A stretch of 47,454 nucleotides of DNA from Puniceicoccales bacterium. GTDB lineage: Bacteria; Verrucomicrobiota; Verrucomicrobiia; Opitutales; JAIRLM01. Each line of letters begins with the position of its first letter. Within the stretch, counting starts at the first letter, position 1. The translations under genes and the position numbers were made by a program. The stretch covers positions 1 through 47,454 of the forward strand of contig JAITSI010000069.1 of the NCBI GenBank assembly GCA_031287845.1, read 5' to 3'. Under the pieces are notes generated by a model. It worked only from the letters and a program-made list of their open reading frames with translations, did not search any database and was not told the DNA's origin. Positions 23,260 through 32,500 of this stretch are shown here, piece after piece.

Positions 23260-23532
23260 CTAGGCCTTCCGTGTGTGCGGGTTATGCCCCTTGAAGGTGC
23301 GGGTCGGAGCAAATTCCCCCAGCCGATTTCCCACCATGTTCTCCGTCACGTGGACCGGCACGAAAATCTTGCCGTTGTGCACCTCAAAGTTCAGGCCCAC
23401 AAAGTCCGGCGTGATCGTCGACCGGCGCGACCAGGTCCGGATGGGCTTGTGCGACTTCGATGCGACCGCGGCATCCACCTTTTCCATCAGCGACGGATCC
23501 AGATATACTCCCTTTTTCGTGGAACGTCCCAT
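23260..23532 (-). CDS. rpsS: 30S ribosomal protein S19
   Basis: Head protein next to S13. 90 residues: MGRSTKKGVYLDPSLMEKVD, PIRTWSRRSTITPDFVGLNF, VHNGKIFVPVHVTENMVGNR, LGEFAPTRTFKGHNPHTRKA. The ribosome-binding site AGGAGGGG lies 4 bp before ATG. Confidence 0.98.
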   Translation of the reverse strand: MGRSTKKGVYLDPSLMEKVDAAVASKSHKPIRTWSRRSTITPDFVGLNFEVHNGKIFVPVHVTENMVGNRLGEFAPTRTFKGHNPHTRKA

Positions 23533-23541
23533 GTGCCCCTC

Positions 23542-24393
23542 CTACCCCTTCCTTAGTTTTTTCCCGTTGCGGCGCAGGAGAATTTGCGTGTTGGCGTTGC
23601 GGAAGCGCTTCCGCGTGGGCAAGCCCTTCGCCAGCTGTCCCCAGGGGGAAACCGGATGTCCGCCGCCGGAGGTCCTGCCCTCGCCCCCGCCCATGGGATG
23701 GTCCACCGGGTTCATCACCACGCCCCGCACCCGAGGCCGCTTGCCCAGCCAGCGATTGCGGCCGGCCTTTCCCAGGGAGCTTTGGTTGTGTTCGCCGTTG
23801 CCCAGCACGCCCAGGGTCGCCCGGCAGCGGGAATCCACGCGCCGAATTTCCCCGCTCGGCAGTTTGAGGGTGGCCTTTCCCGCCTCCAGCGCCAGGAGCT
23901 GCACCGACGTTCCCGCACCGCGGGCCAGCTGTGCTCCCCGGCCCGGCAAAAGTTCCACGCAGTGAATGGCCATGGCCATGGGAACCAGGGACAGGGGCAG
24001 CGACCAGCCCACGCGATAGTCCTGGGGAGGCTGATTGGAGCTCATCACGCGGTCTCCGACGGCAAGACCCTCCGGAGCAGGGATATAGCGCTTTTCCCCG
24101 TCGGCGTAGACGAGCAGGGCAATGGTGGCGGAGCGGTTCGGATCGTAGGCGATGTGCCGCACCCGCGCCTCAATGTCCAGCTTGTCCCGGCGAAAGTCGA
24201 CGGCGCGCAGCAGGCGCCGGTGTCCCCCTCCCCGGCGGCGCATGGTGATCCGGCCGTGGCAGTTCCGGCCGCTGCAGCCGTGGGAACGGGCGGCGGTGAG
24301 CGACGGCTCCGACCTGGCAACGGTGAGCGACGGGCGATTCAGCGCCTGGTAGCGCTGGGTGACGGTGATGGGGCGGGTCCGAACGATGGCCAT
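23542..24393 (-). CDS. rplB: 50S ribosomal protein L2
   Basis: Binds 23S rRNA near the peptidyl-transferase centre and bridges to the small subunit. 283 residues: ITMRRRGGGHRRLLRAVDFR, ARVRHIAYDPNRSATIALLV, KRYIPAPEGLAVGDRVMSSN, the RGAGTSVQLLALEAGKATLK region, and the catalytic-centre loop VVMNPVDHPMGGGEGRTSGG with the conserved His. AGGAG lies upstream of the ATG. Confidence 0.98.
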   Translation of the reverse strand: MAIVRTRPITVTQRYQALNRPSLTVARSEPSLTAARSHGCSGRNCHGRITMRRRGGGHRRLLRAVDFRRDKLDIEARVRHIAYDPNRSATIALLVYADGEKRYIPAPEGLAVGDRVMSSNQPPQDYRVGWSLPLSLVPMAMAIHCVELLPGRGAQLARGAGTSVQLLALEAGKATLKLPSGEIRRVDSRCRATLGVLGNGEHNQSSLGKAGRNRWLGKRPRVRGVVMNPVDHPMGGGEGRTSGGGHPVSPWGQLAKGLPTRKRFRNANTQILLRRNGKKLRKG

Positions 24394-24405
24394 GGGAACG
24401 GTCTC

Positions 24406-24702
24406 CTAGAAGATTTCGATCTTGTCGTCCGCGCGCAGGGAAACGAAGGCCTTTTTCTCATCCGGCTCGCGCACCGTCGCGGACTGGCGCCGGGTCACGC
24501 GCAACTTGCGCACCTTTCCCTTGCGGCGGAGCAGATTGACCCGCAGGGGAGTTACATTGAACACCCTGCGAATCGCCTGTGCCACCGCTTCCCGGGTCGC
24601 ATCCAATGCCACGCGGAACACGTACTGGTTGCGGGAGGAGGACAGAAGTGTGGACTTTTCCGTCAACCAAAATCCGCGCAAAATTTCTCTTCCCTCAGCC
24701 AT
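24406..24702 (-). CDS. rplW: 50S ribosomal protein L23
   Basis: Tunnel-exit protein that docks trigger factor and SRP. 98 residues from ATG 24702: LTEKSTLLSSSRNQYVFRVA, AVAQAIRRVFNVTPLRVNLL, RKGKVRKLRVTRRQSATVRE, KAFVSLRADDKIEIF. The start overlaps the 3' end of rplD by 8 bp. The loop KGKVRKLRVTRR corresponds to KGKxKRxGxxxGRR in the family. Confidence 0.96.
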   Translation of the reverse strand: MAEGREILRGFWLTEKSTLLSSSRNQYVFRVALDATREAVAQAIRRVFNVTPLRVNLLRRKGKVRKLRVTRRQSATVREPDEKKAFVSLRADDKIEIF

Positions 24703-25360
24703 TGGACACCTCTCCCTTCCCGGCGCGGTCCAGCGGGGCCAGACGGGCCAAGAGCGCGGCCATGGCCCGCTCCGTGACGAACAATTTCGAACAGCGGGCC
24801 ACGTCCCAGGCGTTGAGCGTGCGCGCTTCCGCCAGAAAAACCTGGGGAAGATTGCGCGCCGACAGCGCCGTCGTCTCGGAAAATGGCTCATCCACGAGCA
24901 GCGTGGGCCCCCCATCGCCGTGCATGCGGCGCAGGGTCCGGAGGAAATCCTTGGTCTTTGGCGTTTCCGGTTCCGGAAATGCCTCCACCAGAAGGAGTGC
25001 TCCCTCCGTTGCCAGATTGGCCAGGCCGCGGGCAAGGGCCAGCAGGCGTACCTTACGATTGATTTTTACGGTGTAGTCCCGCCTGCGGGGGCCAAAGGTT
25101 ACTCCGCCGCCGGACCAGATGGGGCTGCGCTTTTCCCCGTGGCGCGCATTGCCCGTGCCCTTCTGCCGGTAGGGTTTTTTGCCCGAGCCGCTCACCTCGG
25201 CCCGGGTCTTCGCCTGCGCATCTCCCTGGCGCGCATTGCGCTGGTAGGCCACCACGACCCGATGGAACGTGGACAGGCCCGCGTCCCCCTCGAAGGAGGG
25301 CAGCGGAACCGGCCGCATGGCAACCTCTTCGCCGTCACTTCCGTAGCAGTGCAGATCCAT
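24695..25360 (-). CDS. rplD: 50S ribosomal protein L4
   Basis: Tunnel-lining protein; in some bacteria also the repressor of the S10 operon. 221 residues: LSTFHRVVVAYQRNARQGDA, the extended loop AEVSGSGKKPYRQKGTGNAR, WSGGGVTFGPRRRDYTVKIN, KVRLLALARGLANLATEGAL, and the C-terminal LNAWDVARCSKLFVTERAM. The start is 5 bp from the rplC stop. Confidence 0.97.
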   Translation of the reverse strand: MDLHCYGSDGEEVAMRPVPLPSFEGDAGLSTFHRVVVAYQRNARQGDAQAKTRAEVSGSGKKPYRQKGTGNARHGEKRSPIWSGGGVTFGPRRRDYTVKINRKVRLLALARGLANLATEGALLLVEAFPEPETPKTKDFLRTLRRMHGDGGPTLLVDEPFSETTALSARNLPQVFLAEARTLNAWDVARCSKLFVTERAMAALLARLAPLDRAGKGEVSNG

Positions 25361-25365
25361 CGCGC

Positions 25366-26007
25366 TCAGCTTCCCTTCTTTGCACTGCGGACGGTTACCC
25401 AGCCGCCGTTGGCACCGGCCACGCTTCCCCGCAGGAAGAGCAGGTGCTGCTCCGGCAGGATTCGCACGACGGCCAAATTTTGAACCGTTCTCCTCCGCAC
25501 GCCCATGTGCCCCGGCATCTTACGTCCCGGATAGATGCGCCCCGGCTCCTCGCGCTGGCCATAGGAGCCGCCCCGCCGGTGGAACATGGATCCGTGGCTT
25601 GCGGGGCCGCCGGCAAAGCCGTGGCGTTTCATCACGCCCTGGAACCCGTGTCCCTTGCTGGTTCCGGCCACGTCCACCAGATCGCCGACGCTAAGATCCT
25701 CCAGGGAAAAAACTTCGCCGGCCCGGTACGGCTCCAGGTCACGCACCCGCAGCTCCCGTAGCCTGGCGTGGGGCTTGCACTGCCGGTGCGCACAGTGGCC
25801 CACCTCCGCCGCCGTCAGCCCGGTGACCTTCCTCTCCTGGGCCGCCACCTGCACGGCGCGGTATCCATTTTCCTCCTCCGTGCGCAGGCAGACGATCGGA
25901 CAGGGCTCCACCTCGATGGCCGTCGCCGCGACCAGGCGGCCCGACGCCTCCTGCAGCTGGGTCATGCCCAACTTGCGGCCCATCAGTAAAATTATTTTCT
26001 TTTCCAT
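25366..26007 (-). CDS. rplC: 50S ribosomal protein L3
   Basis: Early-assembly protein reaching towards the peptidyl-transferase centre. 213 residues: ILLMGRKLGMTQLQEASGRL, VTVIEVxPCxVxxxRTxE-type start (ATAIEVEPCPIVCLRTEEEN), then VDVAGTSKGHGFQGVMKRHG, FAGGPASHGSMFHRRGGSYG, GRIYPGRKMPGHMGVRRRTV. First gene of the S10 cluster after rpsJ. Confidence 0.98.
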   Translation of the reverse strand: MEKKIILLMGRKLGMTQLQEASGRLVAATAIEVEPCPIVCLRTEEENGYRAVQVAAQERKVTGLTAAEVGHCAHRQCKPHARLRELRVRDLEPYRAGEVFSLEDLSVGDLVDVAGTSKGHGFQGVMKRHGFAGGPASHGSMFHRRGGSYGQREEPGRIYPGRKMPGHMGVRRRTVQNLAVVRILPEQHLLFLRGSVAGANGGWVTVRSAKKGS

Positions 26008-26046
26008 CGCTGGACGGCAATGCAGCCCCTCTCTCCTGGTCCGCCC

Positions 26047-26367
26047 CTACACGGAAACGGCGATCTCTACCCCCGACGGGAGATTGATTTTCTTCAGTGC
26101 GTCCATTGTGTCGACGCTCGGATCCACGATGTCAATCATTCTTTTGTGGGTCCTCAGCTCAAATTGCTCCGCCGACTTCTTGTGCAGGTGCGGCGAACGG
26201 TTTACGGAAAAGTGCTCGATGGCCGTCGGCAGGGGAACCGGTCCCACCGCCCGGGTTCCCGAACGCTTCACCGTCTCCACGATGTCCACGGACGCCTGGT
26301 CCACGAGCCGGCTGTCGAAACTCTTGAGCCGGATGCGAATTTTCCGCTTCCTATCCGCCGCTTGCAT
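26047..26367 (-). CDS. rpsJ: 30S ribosomal protein S10
   Basis: Head protein that also serves as NusE in antitermination complexes. 106 residues: RIRLKSFDSRLVDQASVDIV, GPVPLPTAIEHFSVNRSPHL, FELRTHKRMIDIVDPSVDTM, LPSGVEIAVSV. GGAGA is placed before the ATG. It joins the str genes (rpsL-rpsG-fusA) directly to the S10 operon; tuf is not between them here. Confidence 0.97.
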   Translation of the reverse strand: MQAADRKRKIRIRLKSFDSRLVDQASVDIVETVKRSGTRAVGPVPLPTAIEHFSVNRSPHLHKKSAEQFELRTHKRMIDIVDPSVDTMDALKKINLPSGVEIAVSV

Positions 26368-26409
26368 GGTTGTCTCCGTTTCTGGGAATGTGTTCTTTGG
26401 CAGGGGAAA

Positions 26410-28563
26410 CTAAATGCTTCGCTGCTGCTGCCTTCTGGATGTTTCCGTGATTTGCAAAAGCGTGGCTGCGGGGACCTGTTCAAAGTGGGACGGCTCCATG
26501 GCGTAGGAGGCCCTTCCCTTTGAAATGGATCGCAGGTCCGTCGCATAGCCGAACATGGTCTCCAGTGGCACGCAGGCCGCAATTTCCAAAACTCCGTGCT
26601 TTTCCCCAATGCCCTGAATTTGCCCCCGCCGCCGGTTGAGATCCCCCACCACGTCCCCCTGGTAGTCGTTGGGGGTCAGAACTTCAACCTTCATAATCGG
26701 TTCCAGTAGAATCGCCTGCGCCTTCTGCATGGCCTCTTTGAAGGCGAAAATTCCCGCCATTTTGAAGGCCAGCTCGGAGGAATCTACCTCGTGGAAGCTG
26801 CCGTCGATGATGTGGGCCACGAAGTCCATGACGGGATAGCCGGCCACAACGCCGCACAGGGCCCCGTCGCGGATGCCCTCCTCCACGGGCTTAATGTATT
26901 CCTTGGGAATGACGCCGCCGACGATCTCATTGAGAATTTGAACGCCGCTGCCCCGCTCCCCCGGTTCCAGATGAATGACCGCGTGGCCGTACTGGCCCCG
27001 GCCGCCGGACTGGCGAATGAACTTCCCTTCCCCGTCCGCCGCCGCCGTGACCGTTTCCCGGTAGGCGATGCGCGGCTTTCCAACCGACGCACCCACGCGA
27101 AACTCCCTCAAAATGCGGTCCCGGATGATGTCCAGGTGCAGTTCGCCCATGCCGGCGATCAGCGTTTGCTGGGTTTCGGCGTCGGATGTGATTTTGAAGG
27201 TGGGATCCTCCTCGGCGAGGCGCTGGAGGGCAAGGGAAAGTTTTTCCTGGTCCGCCTTGGAATTGGGCTCGATGGACATGCTGATCACCGGCTCCGGAAA
27301 GGTTGGCGGCTCCAGCTGGGCGTCGAGCGAGCGGTCGCAGAGGGTATCGCCGGTCACGACCTTTTTCACGCCGACGATGGCGCAAATGTCTCCGGAGTAG
27401 GCCACGGCGATGTCCTCGCGCGAGTTGGCCTTCATCACCAGCAGCCTGCTGATGCGCTCGCTCTTCCGGGTGCGCGGATTGTAGACCACATCCCCCTTGG
27501 CGACCTTTCCCGCGTAGACCCGGCAGAAGATCAGCTTGCCCACGTAGGGATCGTACATCAGTTTGAATGCCAGCATGGCCGTCTTGGACCGGTCATCCGC
27601 CTCCAGGCCAATGACTTCCCCGTCGTCGCGGAAGGCCCGCGTGGGGGGGAGATCCAGGGGGCTGGGCAGGTAGTCGACTATTGCGTCCACCACCATCTGG
27701 ATGCCCCGGTTTTTGAAGGCACTTCCAGGAATGACGCCGACGAAGTCCATGGACACCGTTGCCCGGCGGATGGCGCGGCGGATTTCCTCCTCCTGGATTT
27801 CCCCTCCCTCCAGGTACTTGCCCGCCAGGACGTCGTCGTAGTCCACCAGCGCCTCTATGAGCCGGGTGCGGAACGCCTCGGCCTTGCCACGCTCCTCCGC
27901 AGGAATCTCCTCGTCGTCGAAGCGCATGCCCTCCCGGTCGCCGTCGTCGTAGCGGTAGGCCCGCATGCGCACCAGGTCGATGAGGCCGTGGAAATTTTCC
28001 TCGGCACCCAGGTTGAGGAAGAGGGGATGGGCGTTTCCCCCCAGCCGGGTCCGGATCTCCTCGACCGCTCCGAGGAAGTCCGCGCCGGTCCGGTCCATCT
28101 TGTTGATGAAGGCGATGCGGGGGACGCGGTACTTGTTCATCTGGCGCCAGACGGTTTCCGACTGCGGCTGCACGCCGGCAACGGCGCAGAACACGGCAAC
28201 GGCGCCGTCCAGCACGCGCAGGGATCGCTCCACCTCGGCCGTAAAGTCCACGTGGCCGGGCGTGTCGATGATGTTGATCCGGTGGGAGATGCCGGCGAAC
28301 GAGCCGTGGGACGGGGTCCAGCCGCAGGAAATGGCGGCCGATGTGATGGTGATTCCGCGCTCCCGCTCCTGTTCCATCCAGTCGGTGACCGCCGTGCCGT
28401 CGTGCACCTCGCCCATCCTGTGGATGACGCCGGTGTAGAAGAGGATGCGCTCGGTTGTGGTCGTCTTGCCGGCGTCGATGTGCGCCGCGATGCCGATGTT
28501 CCGCATGTCCTCCATGGCAAAGGACCGGTCGGGCGAATTTCTGTCCGAATGCTGCGTTTCCAT
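26410..28563 (-). CDS. fusA: Elongation factor G
   Basis: GTPase that drives translocation and, with RRF, ribosome recycling. 717 residues from ATG 28563. P-loop AAHIDAGKTTTTERILFYTG, switch I RERGITITSA, switch II DTPGHVDFTAEVERSLRVLD, and NKMDRTGAD are intact, unlike the altered switch I of EF-Tu in the same operon. Later domains follow in order to GYPVMDFVAHIIDGSFHEVD and the C-terminal MFGYATDLRSISKGRASYAM. A GTG at 28587 that overlaps the rpsG stop would add eight residues; the ATG is preferred because GGGAAG precedes it. Confidence 0.97.
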   Translation of the reverse strand: METQHSDRNSPDRSFAMEDMRNIGIAAHIDAGKTTTTERILFYTGVIHRMGEVHDGTAVTDWMEQERERGITITSAAISCGWTPSHGSFAGISHRINIIDTPGHVDFTAEVERSLRVLDGAVAVFCAVAGVQPQSETVWRQMNKYRVPRIAFINKMDRTGADFLGAVEEIRTRLGGNAHPLFLNLGAEENFHGLIDLVRMRAYRYDDGDREGMRFDDEEIPAEERGKAEAFRTRLIEALVDYDDVLAGKYLEGGEIQEEEIRRAIRRATVSMDFVGVIPGSAFKNRGIQMVVDAIVDYLPSPLDLPPTRAFRDDGEVIGLEADDRSKTAMLAFKLMYDPYVGKLIFCRVYAGKVAKGDVVYNPRTRKSERISRLLVMKANSREDIAVAYSGDICAIVGVKKVVTGDTLCDRSLDAQLEPPTFPEPVISMSIEPNSKADQEKLSLALQRLAEEDPTFKITSDAETQQTLIAGMGELHLDIIRDRILREFRVGASVGKPRIAYRETVTAAADGEGKFIRQSGGRGQYGHAVIHLEPGERGSGVQILNEIVGGVIPKEYIKPVEEGIRDGALCGVVAGYPVMDFVAHIIDGSFHEVDSSELAFKMAGIFAFKEAMQKAQAILLEPIMKVEVLTPNDYQGDVVGDLNRRRGQIQGIGEKHGVLEIAACVPLETMFGYATDLRSISKGRASYAMEPSHFEQVPAATLLQITETSRRQQQRSI

Positions 28564-28583
28564 GGCGTCTTCCCGTCCTCCCG

Positions 28584-29057
28584 TCACCAGTTGAGGTGGG
28601 CAAACGCCCGATTGGCCTGGGCCATCTTATGCATCTCTTCCCGCCGCTTGACCGCCGCTCCCGTATTGTTGTAGGCGTCGACGATTTCCAGGGCCAGGGC
28701 CTCACCCATGGCCACGCCCTTGCGCCCGTCCGCGAAGCCGATGAGCCAGCGGAAGGCCAGGGTCTGCTGCCGTTCGTAGGAAATTTCGATGGGCACCTGG
28801 TAGGTGGCCCCTCCCACGCGGCGGCTCTTCACCTCGAGCTTGGGCTGCACGTTTTCCAGCGCCGCCAGCAGCAGTTCCACCGGGTCTCCCTTGCCCAGCT
28901 TCTCGCTTACCCGCTCGATGGCCCCATAGACGATGGTGCGGGCCAGGGACTTCTTCCCCCGGCGCGTGACCATGTTGATCAGCTGCCCGATGAGGCAGCT
29001 TTGAAATTTGGAATCCGGGGCGACGGGCCGCTTTTGACTTCGATGGCGACGGGACAT
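28584..29057 (-). CDS. rpsG: 30S ribosomal protein S7
   Basis: Organises the 3' major domain of 16S rRNA and contacts E-site tRNA. 157 residues, the usual length: MSRRHRSQKRPVAPDSKFQS, LINMVTRRGKKSLARTIVYG, LENVQPKLEVKSRRVGGATY, QVPIEISYERQQTLAFRWLI and HKMAQANRAFAHLNW. The frame is open upstream into rpsL, but similarity to S7 starts at this ATG. Confidence 0.98.
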   Translation of the reverse strand: MSRRHRSQKRPVAPDSKFQSCLIGQLINMVTRRGKKSLARTIVYGAIERVSEKLGKGDPVELLLAALENVQPKLEVKSRRVGGATYQVPIEISYERQQTLAFRWLIGFADGRKGVAMGEALALEIVDAYNNTGAAVKRREEMHKMAQANRAFAHLNW

Positions 29058-29065
29058 GGCTTCTC

Positions 29066-29443
29066 CTACTTTTTCTTCGGCCGCTTGACGCCGTAGCGGG
29101 ACCGGCTTCGCCGTCGCTTTTCCACGCCATTGCAGTCCAGGGCTCCCCGCACGATGTGGTAGCGCACGCCGGGCAGGTCCTTTACCCGACCTCCCCGGAC
29201 CAGGACAATGCTGTGCTCCTGCAGGCTGTGGCCTTCGTCGGGGATGTAGGCGATGATTTCGCACCCGTTGGTGAGGCGCACCTTCGCCACCTTGCGGACG
29301 GCCGAATTGGGCTTTTTGGGCGTGCGCGTGGTCACCTGGATGCAGACACCGCGGCGAAAGGGGTTGGCGGCGAGGGCCGGCGAGCCGGACTTCCACCGAA
29401 CCGCCTGGCGAGGCTTGCGAATCAACTGATTAATGGTTGGCAT
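29066..29443 (-). CDS. rpsL: 30S ribosomal protein S12
   Basis: Decoding-centre protein. 125 residues: MPTINQLIRKPRQAVRWKSG, FRRGVCIQVTTRTPKKPNSA, RKVAKVRLTNGCEIIAYIPD, EGHSLQEHSIVLVRGGRVKD, LPGVRYHIVRGALD. The two lysines whose substitution gives streptomycin resistance elsewhere (in TPKKPNSA and GRVKDLPG) are both Lys, so the wild-type state is predicted. 92 bp separate it from the rpoC stop, the largest gap within the central block, and could hold a promoter or processing site. Confidence 0.98.
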   Translation of the reverse strand: MPTINQLIRKPRQAVRWKSGSPALAANPFRRGVCIQVTTRTPKKPNSAVRKVAKVRLTNGCEIIAYIPDEGHSLQEHSIVLVRGGRVKDLPGVRYHIVRGALDCNGVEKRRRSRSRYGVKRPKKK

Positions 29444-29535
29444 GATCCCACTCTTCTACCTGCGTCCTTCCCGCCGGGCAGGTCCTCTAAAAGACCAGCC
29501 CAGTGCGGTGGCAACGCTTTTTTTTAGAAAATTCG

Positions 29536-32500
29536 CTAAATTTCGCCGACGGCCTCCGCTTCCTCGCATTCCACGATCAGATCCTTTTCCCCATAGGTCA
29601 TCCGGCCCTGGGACACCTTTCCGTCCTCCTCGTCCACGATGAGCGGGACGGGCGACAGCTTGCGGTACATGGGCAGGCCGGTGCCGGCGGGAACCAGGTG
29701 TCCCATGATCACGTTTTCCTTGAACCCGCGCAGCGGATCCACCCGGCCCAGCGTGGCCGCATCCGTCAGCACCCGGGTCGTTTCCTGGAAGGACGCCGCC
29801 GCGATGAAGCTGTTCGTCTCCAGCGATGCCTTCGTGATGCCCAGCAGGATGGGTTCCGCCTCCGCCGGCTGTCCCCCCGCCTCGCTGATCTGCCGGTTCA
29901 CGTCCTGCAGGTCGAAGCAGTCCACCTGGTCGCCCCAGAGGAATTCGGAGTCGCCGGGGGCCACGATGCGCATGCGCCGCAGCATGCGGGCCAGGATGAT
30001 CTCGATGTGCTTGTCGTTGATGGCCACGCCCTGGGTGCGGTAGACCTTTTGGATTTCCCGCAATAGGTATTCGAACACGGCGTGCACGCCCAGGATCTCC
30101 AGCATTTCGTGGGGATCGGCGGCGCCGTCGGACAGCATCTGGCCCCGGGTGACGAAGTCTCCCTCCTGGACAAGGATCTGCTTGGCCATGGGCACCAGGT
30201 GCTCCTCGCGCCGGCCCGTTTCCGCGTTGGTCACAATGACCCGCCTCTTGTTGCGCAGCACGTTGCCGAAGGATACCACGCCGGTAATTTTTACCATTTC
30301 GCCCACGTCCTTGGGTCGCCGCGCCTCGAACAGTTCCGCGACCCGGGGCAGGCCTCCGGTGATGTCCTGGGTGCGCGAGGCGGAGCGGGCAATCTTTGCC
30401 AGCAGTGCGCCGGCGGCCAGCACATCTCCATCCTCCACGGCAATTTGCGCCCCGGCGGGGATGTTGTACATGGCTACCACGTGGCCCTCCGCCAGGCCCT
30501 CGCCATTGGCGGCGAGGGCGCAGATCTCGATGGACGGGTTGAGGTCGTCCTTGTGCTCGATGACGACCGTCGTTCCGCCGCTCCCCTCCACGTCCCACTT
30601 GATCGTGGCCCCGAAGATCATGTCCCGGAAGCGGACCCGGCCCGCCTTTTCGGAAAGGATGGGCACGTGGTGGGGATCCCAGGCGGCCAAAATCTGATCC
30701 TTCTTCACGGCCTCGCCGTCGCCGGCGAAGAGCACCGTGCCGGCCACGATTTTAAACGATTCCACCTCCCGGTCCCGCCCGTCCAGCAGCGCGATGGAGC
30801 CGGTCTTGTTGAGTATGATGATGGCGCCGTCCGCCGTGCGCACGTGGCGCAGGCCCTGCCAGCGCACCTTGCCGTCCACGCGGGCCCGGTACTGCGGCGT
30901 CTGCAGGACCTGGTTGGCCACGCCGCCCACGTGGAAGGTCTTCATGGTGAGCTGGGTGCCCGGTTCGCCGATGGACTGGGCCGCGATGATGCCGACCGCG
31001 GCTCCGATTTCCGCCATGCGGTTGGTGGCCAGGTCGATGCCGTAGGCGTTGGCGGAAATGCCGCTGCGGGTCATGTGGGTCAGGGGCGACATGATCTTCA
31101 CCCGTTCCACGCCCAGCTCCTGGATGCGGCGGGCCACGTCGGCGGTGATGAGGCAGCCGCTGCGCACGAGAATGTCGTCCGGATTGTTCGGATTGGCCAC
31201 GTCGTCACTGCTGCAGCGGCCGGCGATGCGCTCCTCCAGGGATAGAATTTCCTGGTCCCCCTCCACCAGCGCCTGCTTCCAGATGCCGTTGCGGTTGCCG
31301 TCGTCGAGGGTCGTGATGACGCAGTCCATGGCCACGTCGCAGAGCTTGCGCGTCATGTAGCCCGCGTCCGCCGTCTTGAGGGCGATGTCGGCCAGACCCT
31401 TGCGGGCGCCGTGGGTGGAGGTGAAATAGTCCAGCACGGAAAGTCCCTCCCGGAAGGAGGTGAGCACGGGCCGCTCGATGATTTCCCCGGAGGGGCGCGC
31501 CATCAGTCCCCGCAGGCCGCAGAGCTGGCGCACCTGCTGCCGGTTGCCCCGGGCCCCGGAGTCCATCATGAGGAAGATGGGGTTGATTTCCTCCCGGCCG
31601 CCGTTGGTTTTGAGCTGGGCAAAGACCTCATTGGCAATGTCGTCCGTCGTCCTTGTCCAGATGTCCACGATCCTGTTGTAGCGCTCTCCGTCGGTGATGA
31701 TGCCCTTGGCGTGCTGGCGGTTGACGTCCTGGACCCTGCGCCGCGCCGCCTCCACCAGCTTGGCCTTGCTGTCCGGCACGACGATGTCCTCGAAGCCGAT
31801 GGAGGCCCCCGATTCCATGGCCATGCGGAAGCCCAGGTCCTTTAGCCGGTCCAGCAGCTCCACCAGCGCCGGCCGGTCCAGGATTTTGTAGGCCGCCATG
31901 ATCAATTCCCCCAGCCGGGTCTTGGCCACGGGAAAGTTCACAAAGCCCATCTGCGGGGGAAAAATGGAATTGAAAATTACGCGCCCCACCGTCGTCCGGA
32001 GAATTTTTTTCTTTCCGTCGCCGTAGCGGGTATCCCGCTGGTAGTCGGGATTGCGCAGGTCAATCCAGCTGTGCTTGCCCAGCCGCTTCTCCCCGTGGGC
32101 CAGCAGCACTTCCTCCTGGTCGCAGAGTAGCGGCACCCGCTCCCCCTCCGCCGGCGCATGGCGCGGGTCAACGGTCAGGTAGTATCCGCCCATGACGATG
32201 TCCTGGGACGGGGTCATGATGGGCCGGCCGCTGGACGGGGAAAAGATATTCAGCGTGGACATCATGAGCAGCTTGCACTCCATCACCGCCTCGATGGAGA
32301 GCGGCACGTGCACCGCCATCTGGTCGCCGTCGAAGTCCGCGTTGAATGCCGTGCAGACCAGGGGATGGAGCCGTATGGCCTCGCCCTCGATGAGCACCGG
32401 CTCGAAGGCCTGGATGGACAGCCGGTGCAGGGTGGGGGCCCGGTTGAGCATCACCGGATGGCCCCGCATCACCTCCTCCAGGATGTCCCAGATCTCCGGC

